Shown here: positions 26,541-34,776 of the stretch, piece by piece
Layout of the letters: each line of letters begins with the position of its first letter
Position numbering within the stretch: the first letter of the stretch is position 1
Assembly (NCBI RefSeq): GCF_000813965.1
Contig: NZ_JWLI01000013.1
Location: forward strand, 124,001 to 188,000
Source: Leisingera sp. ANG-M7
GTDB taxonomy: Bacteria > Pseudomonadota > Alphaproteobacteria > Rhodobacterales > Rhodobacteraceae
Direction: 5' to 3'
DNA length: 64,000 nucleotides
Position numbers and translations under genes: made by a program
Notes under the pieces: generated by a model
What the model saw: the letters and a program-made list of their open reading frames with translations, nothing else
Databases searched by the model: none
What the model was told of the DNA's origin: nothing

Positions 26541-27437
26541 TCAGCGGAACCTGTCCTGCGTCAAGGCGATGAAGTTTTCCACTGTCTTCAGCCCGCGGTC
26601 TTCCTGCTCCTGCAGCAGTCCGGCGACCAGATGGCGGGTTGCTGCTGCGTGCTCCAGCTCAGCTGCGCTGGTGCCATAGGCAATGCCGTAGCGCCCCAGT
26701 TCGTGGTTCCGGGTCCATTCCGCGCGGCTGGCGTAGACCCCGGGGATCACCACGCTCTGGCAGCCGCAGATGGCGGCATACTGGGAATAGAAGGTGGCCT
26801 CGTCATAGGAGTAGAAAGTGTCGCAGCGGTTGAAGATCTCTGCGATTTCTTCATGCGACAGGCCGTCGATCGGAATGGCGTTTTCCGTCTCGGGGATGCG
26901 GTCCTTGTGCGCGCCCTTGCGGACGATGTAGCAGGCCCCGCTGCGGCCGGCACGGTTCTGGTTCCGGTAGGCCGGGTTGCGGCGCCACAGGAACAGTTCC
27001 GGCGCGCCGCCGGTGATATCCGGGATGTCGGACATTTTGCCGGCGCAGAAGAACATCTCCCCTTCGGTGAACTCAAAGGGGTCCTTGATGCCGGGTGTGT
27101 AAAGCAGCCAGCGGGCAATATTCCGGGCACCCAGAGGATTGCCCAGGGTTACCTCAGGGTAGACGACGATGCTGGACCGGGTGAAATCCGCGGGCGTTGC
27201 AACCGGCGTGTTGAGGGCGGGGTTTGTTGCAAACGGGGCTGGCCGAAAGCGTGAGCGGCGCAGCCGGGCCTTCAAGGCCGCCACCATTCCTGAAGGCGGT
27301 TGCTGGTGCCAGGGCCAGAGCATGGCCTTCTGTCCCAGCGCATTCAGCGCGTTGACCAGCTCGTGCAGAAAGATGCAGCCGCCGCTGTCGGGATCGTAAG
27401 GGGGGGCGTAAACCAGGTAGGCCGGGCGGTTCATCAT
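26541..27437 (-). CDS. glycosyltransferase-like protein of surface polysaccharide synthesis
   Basis: A 298-residue protein with a Rossmann-like start (AYLVYAPPYDPDSGGCIFLHELVNALNALGQKAML, about 5-40) typical of GT-B family enzymes or WavQ-type lipopolysaccharide proteins, and a C-terminal half with SHEEIAEIFNRCDTFYSYDEATFYSQYAAICGCQSVVIPG (about 201-240), where a sugar-nucleotide would bind. No membrane segment. It is the last gene of a three-gene minus-strand unit (aminotransferase, acyltransferase, this gene), which supports a role in assembling an amino-sugar glycan. The exact donor is unknown. Confidence 0.65.
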   Translation of the reverse strand: MMNRPAYLVYAPPYDPDSGGCIFLHELVNALNALGQKAMLWPWHQQPPSGMVAALKARLRRSRFRPAPFATNPALNTPVATPADFTRSSIVVYPEVTLGNPLGARNIARWLLYTPGIKDPFEFTEGEMFFCAGKMSDIPDITGGAPELFLWRRNPAYRNQNRAGRSGACYIVRKGAHKDRIPETENAIPIDGLSHEEIAEIFNRCDTFYSYDEATFYSQYAAICGCQSVVIPGVYASRAEWTRNHELGRYGIAYGTSAAELEHAAATRHLVAGLLQEQEDRGLKTVENFIALTQDRFR

Positions 27438-27446
27438 GCAGTTTCC

Positions 27447-28019
27447 TCAGCCTTGCGAAGCCGCTTCGGAAGCGCGGTAACGCCGTTCCAGTTCCAGCAG
27501 GTCCCTGCTGCGGTCCTTGATCCTGCGGGCGGGCACGCCGGCATAGACCATCCAGGCATCCGCAGGCTTCAGCACAAGTGACATCGCCCCGACACAGCAG
27601 CCCTCGCCCAGATCAGCGCCGGGGGCAATGACCGTGCCGGCACCCACAATGCAGTGCCTGCCGATGTGCACCGGGGCCAAGGTTTCGGATTTGTAGTCCG
27701 CGGGCACTGTCGGGTTGGTCATGGTCGCACCGCTGTAGTCATCCGATTGGGCAAAGACCGACACCCGGTAGGCGAGGCCGGAAAAGTCCGCCATCGTGAT
27801 GCCGGGGGTGCCGCCGGCCAGCAGGCAGAAGGGGGCAATATGCACATTGCGGCCCAGGCTGATGCCGCCTGAAATCACGCAGAAATCATCAATCCGGCTG
27901 TTGTCGCCGATGTGCATCCTGTGCACCTCGTAAAGCGATGCCTTGTCGCTGATCCTGACGTTGGTGCCGAGAGACGCAAATCCCATCTGCGCAAGCGTTT
28001 CCTGCGGGTAATAGGCCAT
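27447..28019 (-). CDS. hexapeptide-repeat acyltransferase (left-handed beta-helix)
   Basis: A 190-residue protein made almost wholly of imperfect hexapeptide repeats (LGTNVRISDKASLYEVHRMHIGDNSRIDDFCVI ... GRHCIVGAGTVIAPGADLGEGCCVGAMSLV), as in trimeric acetyltransferases. The His in VHIGRHCIVGAG may be catalytic. It is one base overlapped with the aminotransferase (TGATG), so translationally coupled, and probably acylates the amino-sugar made by that enzyme. The acyl donor is not visible. The C-terminal helix (RDLLELERRYRASEAA) is typical for the class. Confidence 0.82.
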   Translation of the reverse strand: MAYYPQETLAQMGFASLGTNVRISDKASLYEVHRMHIGDNSRIDDFCVISGGISLGRNVHIAPFCLLAGGTPGITMADFSGLAYRVSVFAQSDDYSGATMTNPTVPADYKSETLAPVHIGRHCIVGAGTVIAPGADLGEGCCVGAMSLVLKPADAWMVYAGVPARRIKDRSRDLLELERRYRASEAASQG

Positions 28020-29164
28020 CAGGGGTTCCGCTGCAGCCAGCTGCGGGCTGTCTCAATCACAGTTTCGATGCTGCTGCCAAGCGCGAAGAACATCGGCAGG
28101 CGGACCAGGCGCGCGGAAATATCGTTGGTCACCGGCAGATCGCCGGCGCTGCGGCCATAGCGCAGGCCCGCGGGCGCCGAATGCAGCGGCACATAGTGGA
28201 ACGGGGTGATGATGCCTGCCTCGCGCATGCCGGAGATGAAGGCGTCGCGGTCGTCCAGGTCGCGCATCAGCAGATAGAACATATGCCCGTTGCCGGTGGT
28301 GTCCGGCGGTGTCTTGGGCAGGGTGACGCGGCCTGCGGCCTCAAGGTCGGTGAAGGCCTCGCAGTAGCGGTCATAGAGCGCCAGCCGGGTTTTCAGAATT
28401 GAGTCCGACTGTTCCAGCTGGCCATAGAGGAAGGCGGCGATCAGCTCCCCCGGCAGGAAGGAGGAGCCGATGTCGACCCAAGTATATTTGTCCACCTGGC
28501 CGCGCAGGAAACGGGAGCGGTTGGTGCCTTTCTCGCGGATGATCTCGGCCCGTTCCACAAGGTCGGGGCGGGTCAGGGTGAGGGCACCGCCCTCGCCGCT
28601 GATGATGTTCTTGGTCTCATGAAAGCTGAAGGTCGCCATATCGCCCAGCGAGCCTGCCGGGCAGCCCTTGTAGGTGGAGCCAAAGGCCTGTGCCGCATCC
28701 TCCACCAGCACCAGATTATGGGCGCGGGCGATCTCTGCCAGCCGGTCCATGTCGGCGGGGAAGCCCGCGTAATGCACCGCAAAGATGGCGCGGGTTCGGG
28801 TGCTGATGGCGGCGGCGGCTTTTTCCGGGTCGATGTTGAGCGTTTCAGGGTCGATGTCCACGAATACCGGCACCGCACCGCGCAGGGCGACGGCATTGGC
28901 GGTGGAAACAAAGGTGAACGAGGGCATGATCACCTCATCCCCCGGCTGCAGATCGCAAAGCAGCGCCGCCATTTCCAGCGCAGCGGTGCAGGAATGGGTC
29001 AGCAGCGCCGCATCAGCGCCGGTCTTTTCCGCGATCTGGGCGTTGCATAGATGGGTGAACCGCCCGTCACCGGACAGCTGCCCGTATTCCAGCGCCTCCT
29101 GGATATGCGCCAGCTCCCCGCCGATCATCGAGGGTTTGTTAAAAGGGATTTTCGCTGTGCCCAT
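28019..29164 (-). CDS. rffA: dTDP-4-amino-4,6-dideoxygalactose transaminase-like (DegT/DnrJ/EryC1/StrS)
   Basis: A 381-residue PLP sugar aminotransferase. The start IPFNKPSMIGGELAHIQEALEYGQLSGDGRFT and the motifs HSCTAALEMAAL, FTFVSTANAVALRGAVPVFVDIDPETLNID, VEDAAQAFGSTYKG and FSFHETKNIISGEGGAL (Lys of the internal aldimine) match WecE/RffA, which forms dTDP-Fuc4N from the 4-keto sugar. The ATG at 29164 fits the family start; the longer frame adds 51 basic non-conserved residues. The dTDP-sugar precursor genes are not in this window. First gene of the three-gene glycan unit. Confidence 0.88.
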   Translation of the reverse strand: MGTAKIPFNKPSMIGGELAHIQEALEYGQLSGDGRFTHLCNAQIAEKTGADAALLTHSCTAALEMAALLCDLQPGDEVIMPSFTFVSTANAVALRGAVPVFVDIDPETLNIDPEKAAAAISTRTRAIFAVHYAGFPADMDRLAEIARAHNLVLVEDAAQAFGSTYKGCPAGSLGDMATFSFHETKNIISGEGGALTLTRPDLVERAEIIREKGTNRSRFLRGQVDKYTWVDIGSSFLPGELIAAFLYGQLEQSDSILKTRLALYDRYCEAFTDLEAAGRVTLPKTPPDTTGNGHMFYLLMRDLDDRDAFISGMREAGIITPFHYVPLHSAPAGLRYGRSAGDLPVTNDISARLVRLPMFFALGSSIETVIETARSWLQRNP

Positions 29165-29488
29165 GTGCCAGCCCGCCTCGCTTGATCTTCGCCGACCTTT
29201 ATATTGGCTTTGCCGCAAGCCGCAAGGGAACCGGGGGCAGGGCTGGCGCGGCAGGAGGGAGCTTGCCTGTTGCTGGCGGCGCTGGGTTTCCCGGTCCCGG
29301 TCCAGATTGTTCTGCAAATTGCCCGCCTCGCTTTGGCAGGTGATGTGTGGTCAGGCGAGGCGTTGAGGACGGGAAGCCAGGGCGTTGAATGAGGCAGTGT
29401 CAGGCCGGGCAGCAGAGGCCCGGCCTGTTGTATTCGCATCGCTTCGGCGATTGGCGGCGCTGGCAGAAAGCCGCAACCGCCGCGCCGG
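29165..29488. other. intergenic region with a perfect hairpin
   Basis: 324 bases between the sugar aminotransferase start and the stop of the AhpD-like gene, both on the minus strand. It must contain the promoter of the glycan unit. The only clear structure is the hairpin at 29401-29427. Nothing else supportable was seen. Confidence 0.4.
29401..29427. terminator. perfect 10-bp hairpin, probable terminator of the AhpD-like gene
   Basis: CAGGCCGGGC - AGCAGAG - GCCCGGCCTG. It lies 62 bases beyond the stop of the AhpD-like gene (minus strand). On the plus strand it is followed by TTGTATT, on the minus strand by no T-run, so termination strength on the minus strand is uncertain. Confidence 0.5.
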
Positions 29489-30052
29489 TTATTCGGCTGC
29501 CTGGGCGGGTTGCCATGCAAAGGGTTGGAACATCTTGTCCACCGGAGTGTGGGCCAGGTGATTGGTGTAGTTCGACATCACTTTCTGGGCATAGCCAAGA
29601 ATGACCCCCAGCATGTTGCGGGTGCTGAAGCCGGCCGCGAGAAAGGCCTGCATATCCTGTTCAGAGACATGGCCGCGGTCCCGCACCATTGTCAGGGTAA
29701 AGTCGCGCAGAGCCTCAAGGCGGGCGTTGGGCAGCGGGGTCCCGTCGCGCAGGGCATTGCCGATGGCATCATCGACATTCATGCTTTTGGCGATGGCAGT
29801 GTGGGCAGGCACGCAGTAGCCGCAGCCGTTTTCAACGTTGATTGCCTGCCAGACAACGGTGAGCTCCTCGGCGGTAAAGCCTGAGTCCACGAATTGCGCA
29901 TGCACGGCATGGTAGGATTTCAGAAGTTCCGGGGCCTCGGCCATGACGGCGTAGAGGCCGGGAATGGCACCATAGGCCTTCTTGGCATTTTCCAGAAGTT
30001 CCCGGCTGGCTTCGGGGGCGGTGGTTTCGTCGTGCATTGTGAAATTGGTCAT
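29489..30052 (-). CDS. AhpD-like carboxymuconolactone decarboxylase family protein
   Basis: A 187-residue helical protein with the AhpD/CMD core: VVWQAINVENGCGYCVPAHTAIAKSMNV (about 67-94), holding the redox Cys-x2-Cys (CGYC) and the downstream His of the peroxidase/disulfide-reductase site. The likely role is reduction of peroxides or a disulfide partner. It is divergent from a TetR gene, and the 157-base gap holds two near-identical operator-like palindromes, so it is very probably regulated by that TetR. Confidence 0.85.
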   Translation of the reverse strand: MTNFTMHDETTAPEASRELLENAKKAYGAIPGLYAVMAEAPELLKSYHAVHAQFVDSGFTAEELTVVWQAINVENGCGYCVPAHTAIAKSMNVDDAIGNALRDGTPLPNARLEALRDFTLTMVRDRGHVSEQDMQAFLAAGFSTRNMLGVILGYAQKVMSNYTNHLAHTPVDKMFQPFAWQPAQAAE

Positions 30053-30104
30053 CTTGGATCCTGTGGTTGGCTATGTTGCGTCCTGTCCAGGCAATATGGT
30101 GAGT

Positions 30105-30120
30105 TTGAGTGATTGCTCAA
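30105..30120. promoter_or_regulatory. TetR operator candidate 1
   Basis: TTGAGTGATTGCTCAA, a near-perfect 16-base palindrome, 52 bases before the AhpD-like start. It differs at one position from the perfect palindrome 25 bases away. Confidence 0.75.
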
Positions 30121-30129
30121 TGGGGAAAA

Positions 30130-30145
30130 TTGAGTGATCACTCAA
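30130..30145. promoter_or_regulatory. TetR operator candidate 2
   Basis: TTGAGTGATCACTCAA, a perfect 16-base palindrome, 64 bases before the TetR start. Centre-to-centre distance to site 1 is 25 bases, so bound dimers would lie close together and could act on both divergent promoters. Confidence 0.8.
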
Positions 30146-30209
30146 ATGTGACATTCTGGGGGGCATTAGCGGCAAGACAAAGCGGGAAATCTGGCGTATT
30201 CATCGGGCC

Positions 30210-30812
30210 ATGCCACGCGCGCAGCCATATGACCGTGATGCCGCATTGGACGCGGCGCTGACCCTTTTCTGGCGAAAAGGGTATTACGCGACGTCGCTGA
30301 AAGACATCGAAGCAGCGCTGAACATGAAGCCGGGCAGCATCTATGCTGCCTTCAACAGCAAGGAAACACTGTTTGGCCTGACGCTGGAGCGGTACTTCCG
30401 CAAACAGCATGCGGATTTTGTATCGACGCTCAAGGCGGCGGCGTCACCGCTGCAGGGGCTGGCAGACTATCTGCGCCGCTTTGCCCGGCTGCCGCTGGAT
30501 GATCCGCAGCGCAGCAGCTGCATGCTGGTCAAGACGCTTCTTGGCGCCACCGAGCAGGACGCCAAGCTGGGGGAGCTTGCAGGGCAGTACATCGATCAGA
30601 TGATTGCCGAAATGGCTGCAGCGTTTGAGCAGGCAAAGCAGCTGGGGGAGTTGCCCGGCGAGGCTGATGCAGCTCATTTGGCGCGCCGGTATCAGGCTGA
30701 TCTGACTGCCTTGGGGTTTGAGGCCTCCCGGCGGATCAGCCGCGAGGAGCTGGCGGTTTCAGCCGAGGAGCTGGCGCAGAAAGTCGAGGCTATGCGCGTG
30801 AGGCAGACCTAG
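30210..30812 (+). CDS. TetR/AcrR family transcriptional regulator
   Basis: A 200-residue regulator. The helix-turn-helix lies at about residues 8-55 (DRDAALDAALTLFWRKGYYATSLKDIEAALNMKPGSIYAAFNSKETLF). The ligand domain is less conserved and has a single Cys (SSCMLVK, about 109) that might sense redox or electrophiles; this is speculative. It is divergent from the AhpD-like gene and probably controls that gene and itself through the two palindromes between them. Confidence 0.9.
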   Translation: MPRAQPYDRDAALDAALTLFWRKGYYATSLKDIEAALNMKPGSIYAAFNSKETLFGLTLERYFRKQHADFVSTLKAAASPLQGLADYLRRFARLPLDDPQRSSCMLVKTLLGATEQDAKLGELAGQYIDQMIAEMAAAFEQAKQLGELPGEADAAHLARRYQADLTALGFEASRRISREELAVSAEELAQKVEAMRVRQT

Positions 30813-30941
30813 GCTTCGCGGTATCGTGCAGGCCGTTCGCGGCGCCTCACATCAAAATTTCTTAAGGGTGCGCTCAAAAATCCTGATTTGACCGGGCAGC
30901 AATTTTCCCTGAGGGTTCACCGGCTTATCAGGAGAGAGCCG

Positions 30942-32192
30942 ATGGACCGTCCCGCGCCGCTGTTTACACCCGTTTTGATCGTCGGCTGCATCATCATCAT
31001 GGTGAGCTTTGCGGTGCGCGCCTCCTTCGGCGTCTTTCAGATCCCGATTGCGGAGGAGTTCGGCTGGCTGCGCTCGGAGTTCTCCTTGGCGATTGCCATC
31101 CAGAACCTGGCCTGGGGTATCGGGCAGCCGATCTTCGGCGCCATTGCCGAGAAGATCGGCGACCGCAAGGCGATCATCATGGGGGCGGTTGTCTATGCCG
31201 CCGGGCTGGTGCTGAGCGCCTGGTCAACGACCCCGTTTGAGATGCAATCCTATGAGTGGCTGGTGGGCTTTGGCATTGCTGGCACCGGGTTCGGCGTGGT
31301 GCTGGCGGTGGTTGGTCGCGCCAGTTCCGACGAAAACCGGTCCATGTCGCTGGCGATTGTCACTGCGGCAGGCTCTGCCGGGCAGATCTTTGGCGCCCCG
31401 ACGGCGGAGTGGCTGCTGGGCTTCCTGCCCTGGCAGACGATTTTCCTGCTGTTTGCGGGCGTGGTGCTGGCGCTGATTGCGCTGCTGCCGCTGATGCGGG
31501 CGCCGGAGGCAGCCAGTAAGATGGAGCTGGAAGAGAGCATGGGCGCGATCCTGAAGAAGGCGTTCAAGGATCCGTCTTACACGCTGATCTTCCTGGGCTT
31601 TTTCAGCTGCGGTTACCAGCTGGCCTTTGTCACCGCGCATTTCCCGGCCTTTGTCACCGAGATGTGCGGGCCGATCCTGCCGGGGGGCGCGCTGCATTCG
31701 ATCGGGATCACCACCACCTCGGCGCTGGGGGCGGCGGCGATTTCGCTGATCGGCGCGGCCAACGTCGGCGGCACGCTGCTGGCGGGCTACCTGGGCAAGC
31801 GGTACTCCAAGAAATACCTGCTGGCGGCGATTTATACCGGGCGCACCATTGCGGCGGCGGCCTTCATCCTGTTCCCGATCACGCCGCTGAGCGTCATCAT
31901 CTTCTCTGTCGCGATGGGCTCCTTGTGGCTGGCGACGGTGCCGCTGACCTCAGGGCTGGTCGCGCATATCTATGGCCTGCGTTATATGGGGACGCTCTAT
32001 GGCATCGTGTTCTTCAGCCACCAGCTGGGCAGCTTCCTGGGCGTTTGGCTGGGCGGGCGGATGTATGATGCCTATGGCGATTACACCCTGGTCTGGTGGA
32101 TCGGTGTCGGCGTCGGGGCGTTCAGCGCAATTGTTCACCTGCCGGTGAAGGAGCGGCCGCTGGCGCAGCCGGCAGTCCCGGCGGCAGCGTAA
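30942..32192 (+). CDS. MFS transporter (oxalate/formate antiporter-like)
   Basis: A 416-residue carrier with 12 predicted membrane helices. The N-terminal half contains VRASFGVFQIPIAEEFGWLRSEFSLAIAIQNLAWGIGQPIFGAIAEKIGDRKAII, matching the OxlT/MCT-like subfamily with the cytoplasmic loop GDRKA between helices 2 and 3. It probably moves a mono- or dicarboxylate; the substrate is not readable. AGGAGAG precedes the ATG at 30942, so the upstream ATG at 30888 is not used. Confidence 0.88.
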   Translation: MDRPAPLFTPVLIVGCIIIMVSFAVRASFGVFQIPIAEEFGWLRSEFSLAIAIQNLAWGIGQPIFGAIAEKIGDRKAIIMGAVVYAAGLVLSAWSTTPFEMQSYEWLVGFGIAGTGFGVVLAVVGRASSDENRSMSLAIVTAAGSAGQIFGAPTAEWLLGFLPWQTIFLLFAGVVLALIALLPLMRAPEAASKMELEESMGAILKKAFKDPSYTLIFLGFFSCGYQLAFVTAHFPAFVTEMCGPILPGGALHSIGITTTSALGAAAISLIGAANVGGTLLAGYLGKRYSKKYLLAAIYTGRTIAAAAFILFPITPLSVIIFSVAMGSLWLATVPLTSGLVAHIYGLRYMGTLYGIVFFSHQLGSFLGVWLGGRMYDAYGDYTLVWWIGVGVGAFSAIVHLPVKERPLAQPAVPAAA

Positions 32193-32276
32193 CACGGCTG
32201 GCCCGCCTGGAGGCGGGCTGTGCGTTGCAGGTAGTATCGACCTGAAAGGCGCTGCCGCCGCGCCCAGCCGTTGCTG

Positions 32277-33206
32277 TCAGAGCAACCCGCGGCGGTGGTT
32301 TGCCGCGATGATCTCCAGCACGTCCTCGGTGTGGGTATAGGGCAGGCCGTGGCCGGCGCCGGGGACCTCCTCCTGGCGGACAGAGCGGGCGCGCTCGGCC
32401 AGGCGGCCGGCGGCGGTCTGCGGGATCACCGCGTCGTCCTGTCCCCAGATCGCCAGCGCGGGCACGCCTTTCTGGTGCAGGCCGCGCAGTTCCGCGGTGA
32501 AATCCTCGTTCAGGATGCCGCGCAGCGAGGCGAGCACGGCAGGGATGAAGCCGCGGTACTGCAATTCCTGCTGCTGCAGGTCGACGATGCCGGGCACCGA
32601 GGAAGGGAGATTGCGCTCAGCCTCGGTGCCGCGGAGGTGCAGGGACGGGTAGATCGCGTGCATCAGCCAGTCCCCGATCAGCGGAACATGGCGGATGATC
32701 TGCGTCACCCGGTCCGGGCTGCGCCCGAAACCGGCAGGTGCCAGCAGGATCATCTCGCGCAGGCGTTCGGGATGGGCCGCGGCAAAGGCGGTGGCGATGG
32801 CGCCGCCCATGGAATAGCCGATCAGCGTGATATCATCGCCGGCCTCCTGGTCCTCCAGCAGCTTCTCCAGCTGGCTGAGGAAGAAGGCGCGGTCCTGCGG
32901 GCCGGAGGGCCGGTCCGAGTAGCCGCGGCCGTAGAGATCGTAGGTCAGCACCCGGTAGCCCATCGCGCCCAGCCCCTTGGCAATGCCGTTCCACACGAAG
33001 GACGGCGTGGTAAGCCCGTGCACGCAAACTGCGACGGGACCGCGATGCGGGCCGGTCCAGCGGTAGTGGGTGCAGCCGCCGGGCAGCTGCGCCAGCGCGC
33101 CGGGGGCGGTCTGCCGGGCCTGGGCAGTCATCGGCTTACGCAGCCGCTCGCGCAGGAAAGGAGCCAGGGTGATGGCAAGGACGGCAAGGAGCAGCAGCCA
33201 GATCAT
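32277..33206 (-). CDS. alpha/beta hydrolase, membrane-anchored
   Basis: A 309-residue alpha/beta hydrolase. An N-terminal hydrophobic helix (MIWLLLLAVLAITLAPFL) anchors it, then the oxyanion region VHGLTTPSFVW, the nucleophile elbow IGYSMGGAIATAFA (Ser), an Asp in IWGQDDAVI and the His in GAGHGLPY. The fold is clear, the ester or amide substrate is not. Its ATG overlaps the stop of the upstream ornithine cyclodeaminase gene by 4 bases, so the two are coupled. Confidence 0.88.
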   Translation of the reverse strand: MIWLLLLAVLAITLAPFLRERLRKPMTAQARQTAPGALAQLPGGCTHYRWTGPHRGPVAVCVHGLTTPSFVWNGIAKGLGAMGYRVLTYDLYGRGYSDRPSGPQDRAFFLSQLEKLLEDQEAGDDITLIGYSMGGAIATAFAAAHPERLREMILLAPAGFGRSPDRVTQIIRHVPLIGDWLMHAIYPSLHLRGTEAERNLPSSVPGIVDLQQQELQYRGFIPAVLASLRGILNEDFTAELRGLHQKGVPALAIWGQDDAVIPQTAAGRLAERARSVRQEEVPGAGHGLPYTHTEDVLEIIAANHRRGLL

Positions 33207-34120
33207 GTTCGGGCCTTCCACTTTTGCAGGATGTGGTGGCTGGCCATCAGGTCGAGATGGGCGCCGCCGCCGTTCTTGAACAAGGTGATCTGCGACGGGT
33301 CATAGGCGGGGAACCGGCTGAGGCTGTAGAAGTCCGCCAGCACATCGCTGCGCTGGATGGTGCCTTCGGCCAGCGGGATCTTGAATTCGCCGATGTGGTC
33401 CAGCGTGGTGCCGAAGCTGTCGCAGTAGATCTGCGCGCGCTTCAGGGCAACGTCGTCGGCTTCGCGCATATCGGGGCGGTAGGCGCCGATCAGGTTGAGG
33501 TGCTGGCCGGCGCTGAGCCATTCGCCCTTGATCACCGGATCCGAGGACATGGTGCAGGTGACGATGATGCCAGCGGCACGCACCGCCGGTTCCAGATCGG
33601 GGGCGTGTTTGGTGCCGGGGTACTGGGCACAGAGTTCCTGCGCCTTGGGAGCGGTGCGGTTCCAGACACGGATCTGTGCCTGCGGGAAACCGGCCGAGAA
33701 CGCCTCGATCAAGGAGCCGCCAACGCTGCCTGCGCCGACGATCAGCACTTCGCGGGCGTCCGGGTCGGCCAGCCGCAGCGCACCCAGCAGGCTGTCGCCC
33801 GCGGTTTTCCACTTGGTCACCAGGTGGAAATCCACCAGCGCCTCCAGCGTGCCGTCGGCGTCGGAATAGAGGCACACCGAGCCGTTGATCATCGGCTTGT
33901 CGGCCTCCGGATTGCCGGGGAAGACATTGGCGGTCTTTACCGCCAGCCCCATGCCGTCGATCCAGGCGGAGCGGCTGAGCAGCGTGTCGGATCCGCGGTA
34001 GAGGAAGGTGTCGCCGATCTCTGCCTTGGGCAGATCGTGGCTGGCGGCCAGCGCCGTGGCAAAGCTGACCCAGTCGAGCAGTGCCTCGCCCTCGTCAAAG
34101 CCTATGATCGGGATGGTCAT
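33203..34120 (-). CDS. ornithine cyclodeaminase / mu-crystallin family protein
   Basis: A 305-residue NAD(P)-binding protein. The dinucleotide site is VLIVGAGSVGGSLIEAFSAGFP (about residues 124-145), preceded by the substrate-side WIDGMGLAVKTANVFPGNPEADKPMINGSVCLYSDADG (about 52-90). The family includes ornithine cyclodeaminases, ketimine reductases and other imine reductases; without Lys/Asp detail I leave the substrate open. It is in a minus-strand run with the hydrolase and a HAD phosphatase. Confidence 0.88.
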   Translation of the reverse strand: MTIPIIGFDEGEALLDWVSFATALAASHDLPKAEIGDTFLYRGSDTLLSRSAWIDGMGLAVKTANVFPGNPEADKPMINGSVCLYSDADGTLEALVDFHLVTKWKTAGDSLLGALRLADPDAREVLIVGAGSVGGSLIEAFSAGFPQAQIRVWNRTAPKAQELCAQYPGTKHAPDLEPAVRAAGIIVTCTMSSDPVIKGEWLSAGQHLNLIGAYRPDMREADDVALKRAQIYCDSFGTTLDHIGEFKIPLAEGTIQRSDVLADFYSLSRFPAYDPSQITLFKNGGGAHLDLMASHHILQKWKART

Positions 34121-34150
34121 GGACGCGTTATCCTCCTGTTGCGGGCCGTC

Positions 34151-34771
34151 TCAGGCGGCGTCTTGTCCGGTCAGCAGCCCGGCCTGGACCAGCCGCGCCG
34201 CGAACGGCGCGGGGGCGGTGAACAGATGGGTCTGCCAGCCGCGCGCATCGGCGGCCTCGATGTTTTCCGGGCGGTCGTCGGTGAACAGCAGCCGGTCCGG
34301 CGCCACCCCGGTTTCGCGTTCGAGAATTGCATAGATTTCCGGTTCCGGCTTGATGCATTTCAGATGCGCGGAGACAAATGTGCGGTCAAAGTCACGTAAG
34401 GCGGGGTAGGCGGCGCAGGCGATTTCGAAGGTTTCAGCGCCGAAGTTGCTGAGGGCGAAAACCGGCGTGCCCTTGGCCTGAAGCGCCTGCATCAGGCGGA
34501 CGGAATGGGGAATTTCGCGCGGGACCATCTGCAGCCAGCAATCGTGCCACCAGCGGATTTCCTCGCGCCACTCCGGGTGCTGCTCTGCCAGCGCATAAAC
34601 GCTGCCGCGGAAGGGGTGGCCGCGGTCGACGTTCAGGTTCATTCCGTGCAGCGGCACCTGGTCGAACAGCTGCTTGCGGCGGGCGGCGCCGATGCGGCTG
34701 TCGTAGAAGCGTTCCGGCTCCCACTCGATCAGCACGCGGCCAATGTCGAAGACGACGGCGTCAATGGGCAT
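34151..34771 (-). CDS. HAD-superfamily hydrolase (HAD-IA)
   Basis: A 206-residue HAD phosphatase-like protein. Motif I is VVFDIGRVLIEW, so the second catalytic Asp of DxD is replaced by Gly (DIG), as in several HAD subfamilies; motif II is ALSNFGAET, motif III Lys is in KCIKPEPEIY and motif IV is LLFTDDRPENIEAA. The cap domain is helical (about 20-90). The Asp to Gly change suggests a phosphatase or dehalogenase with altered chemistry. I chose the ATG at 34771, spaced well from AGAAGGA; an ATG at 34780 overlaps the upstream stop. Confidence 0.85.
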   Translation of the reverse strand: MPIDAVVFDIGRVLIEWEPERFYDSRIGAARRKQLFDQVPLHGMNLNVDRGHPFRGSVYALAEQHPEWREEIRWWHDCWLQMVPREIPHSVRLMQALQAKGTPVFALSNFGAETFEIACAAYPALRDFDRTFVSAHLKCIKPEPEIYAILERETGVAPDRLLFTDDRPENIEAADARGWQTHLFTAPAPFAARLVQAGLLTGQDAA

Positions 34772-34776
34772 CGCGT

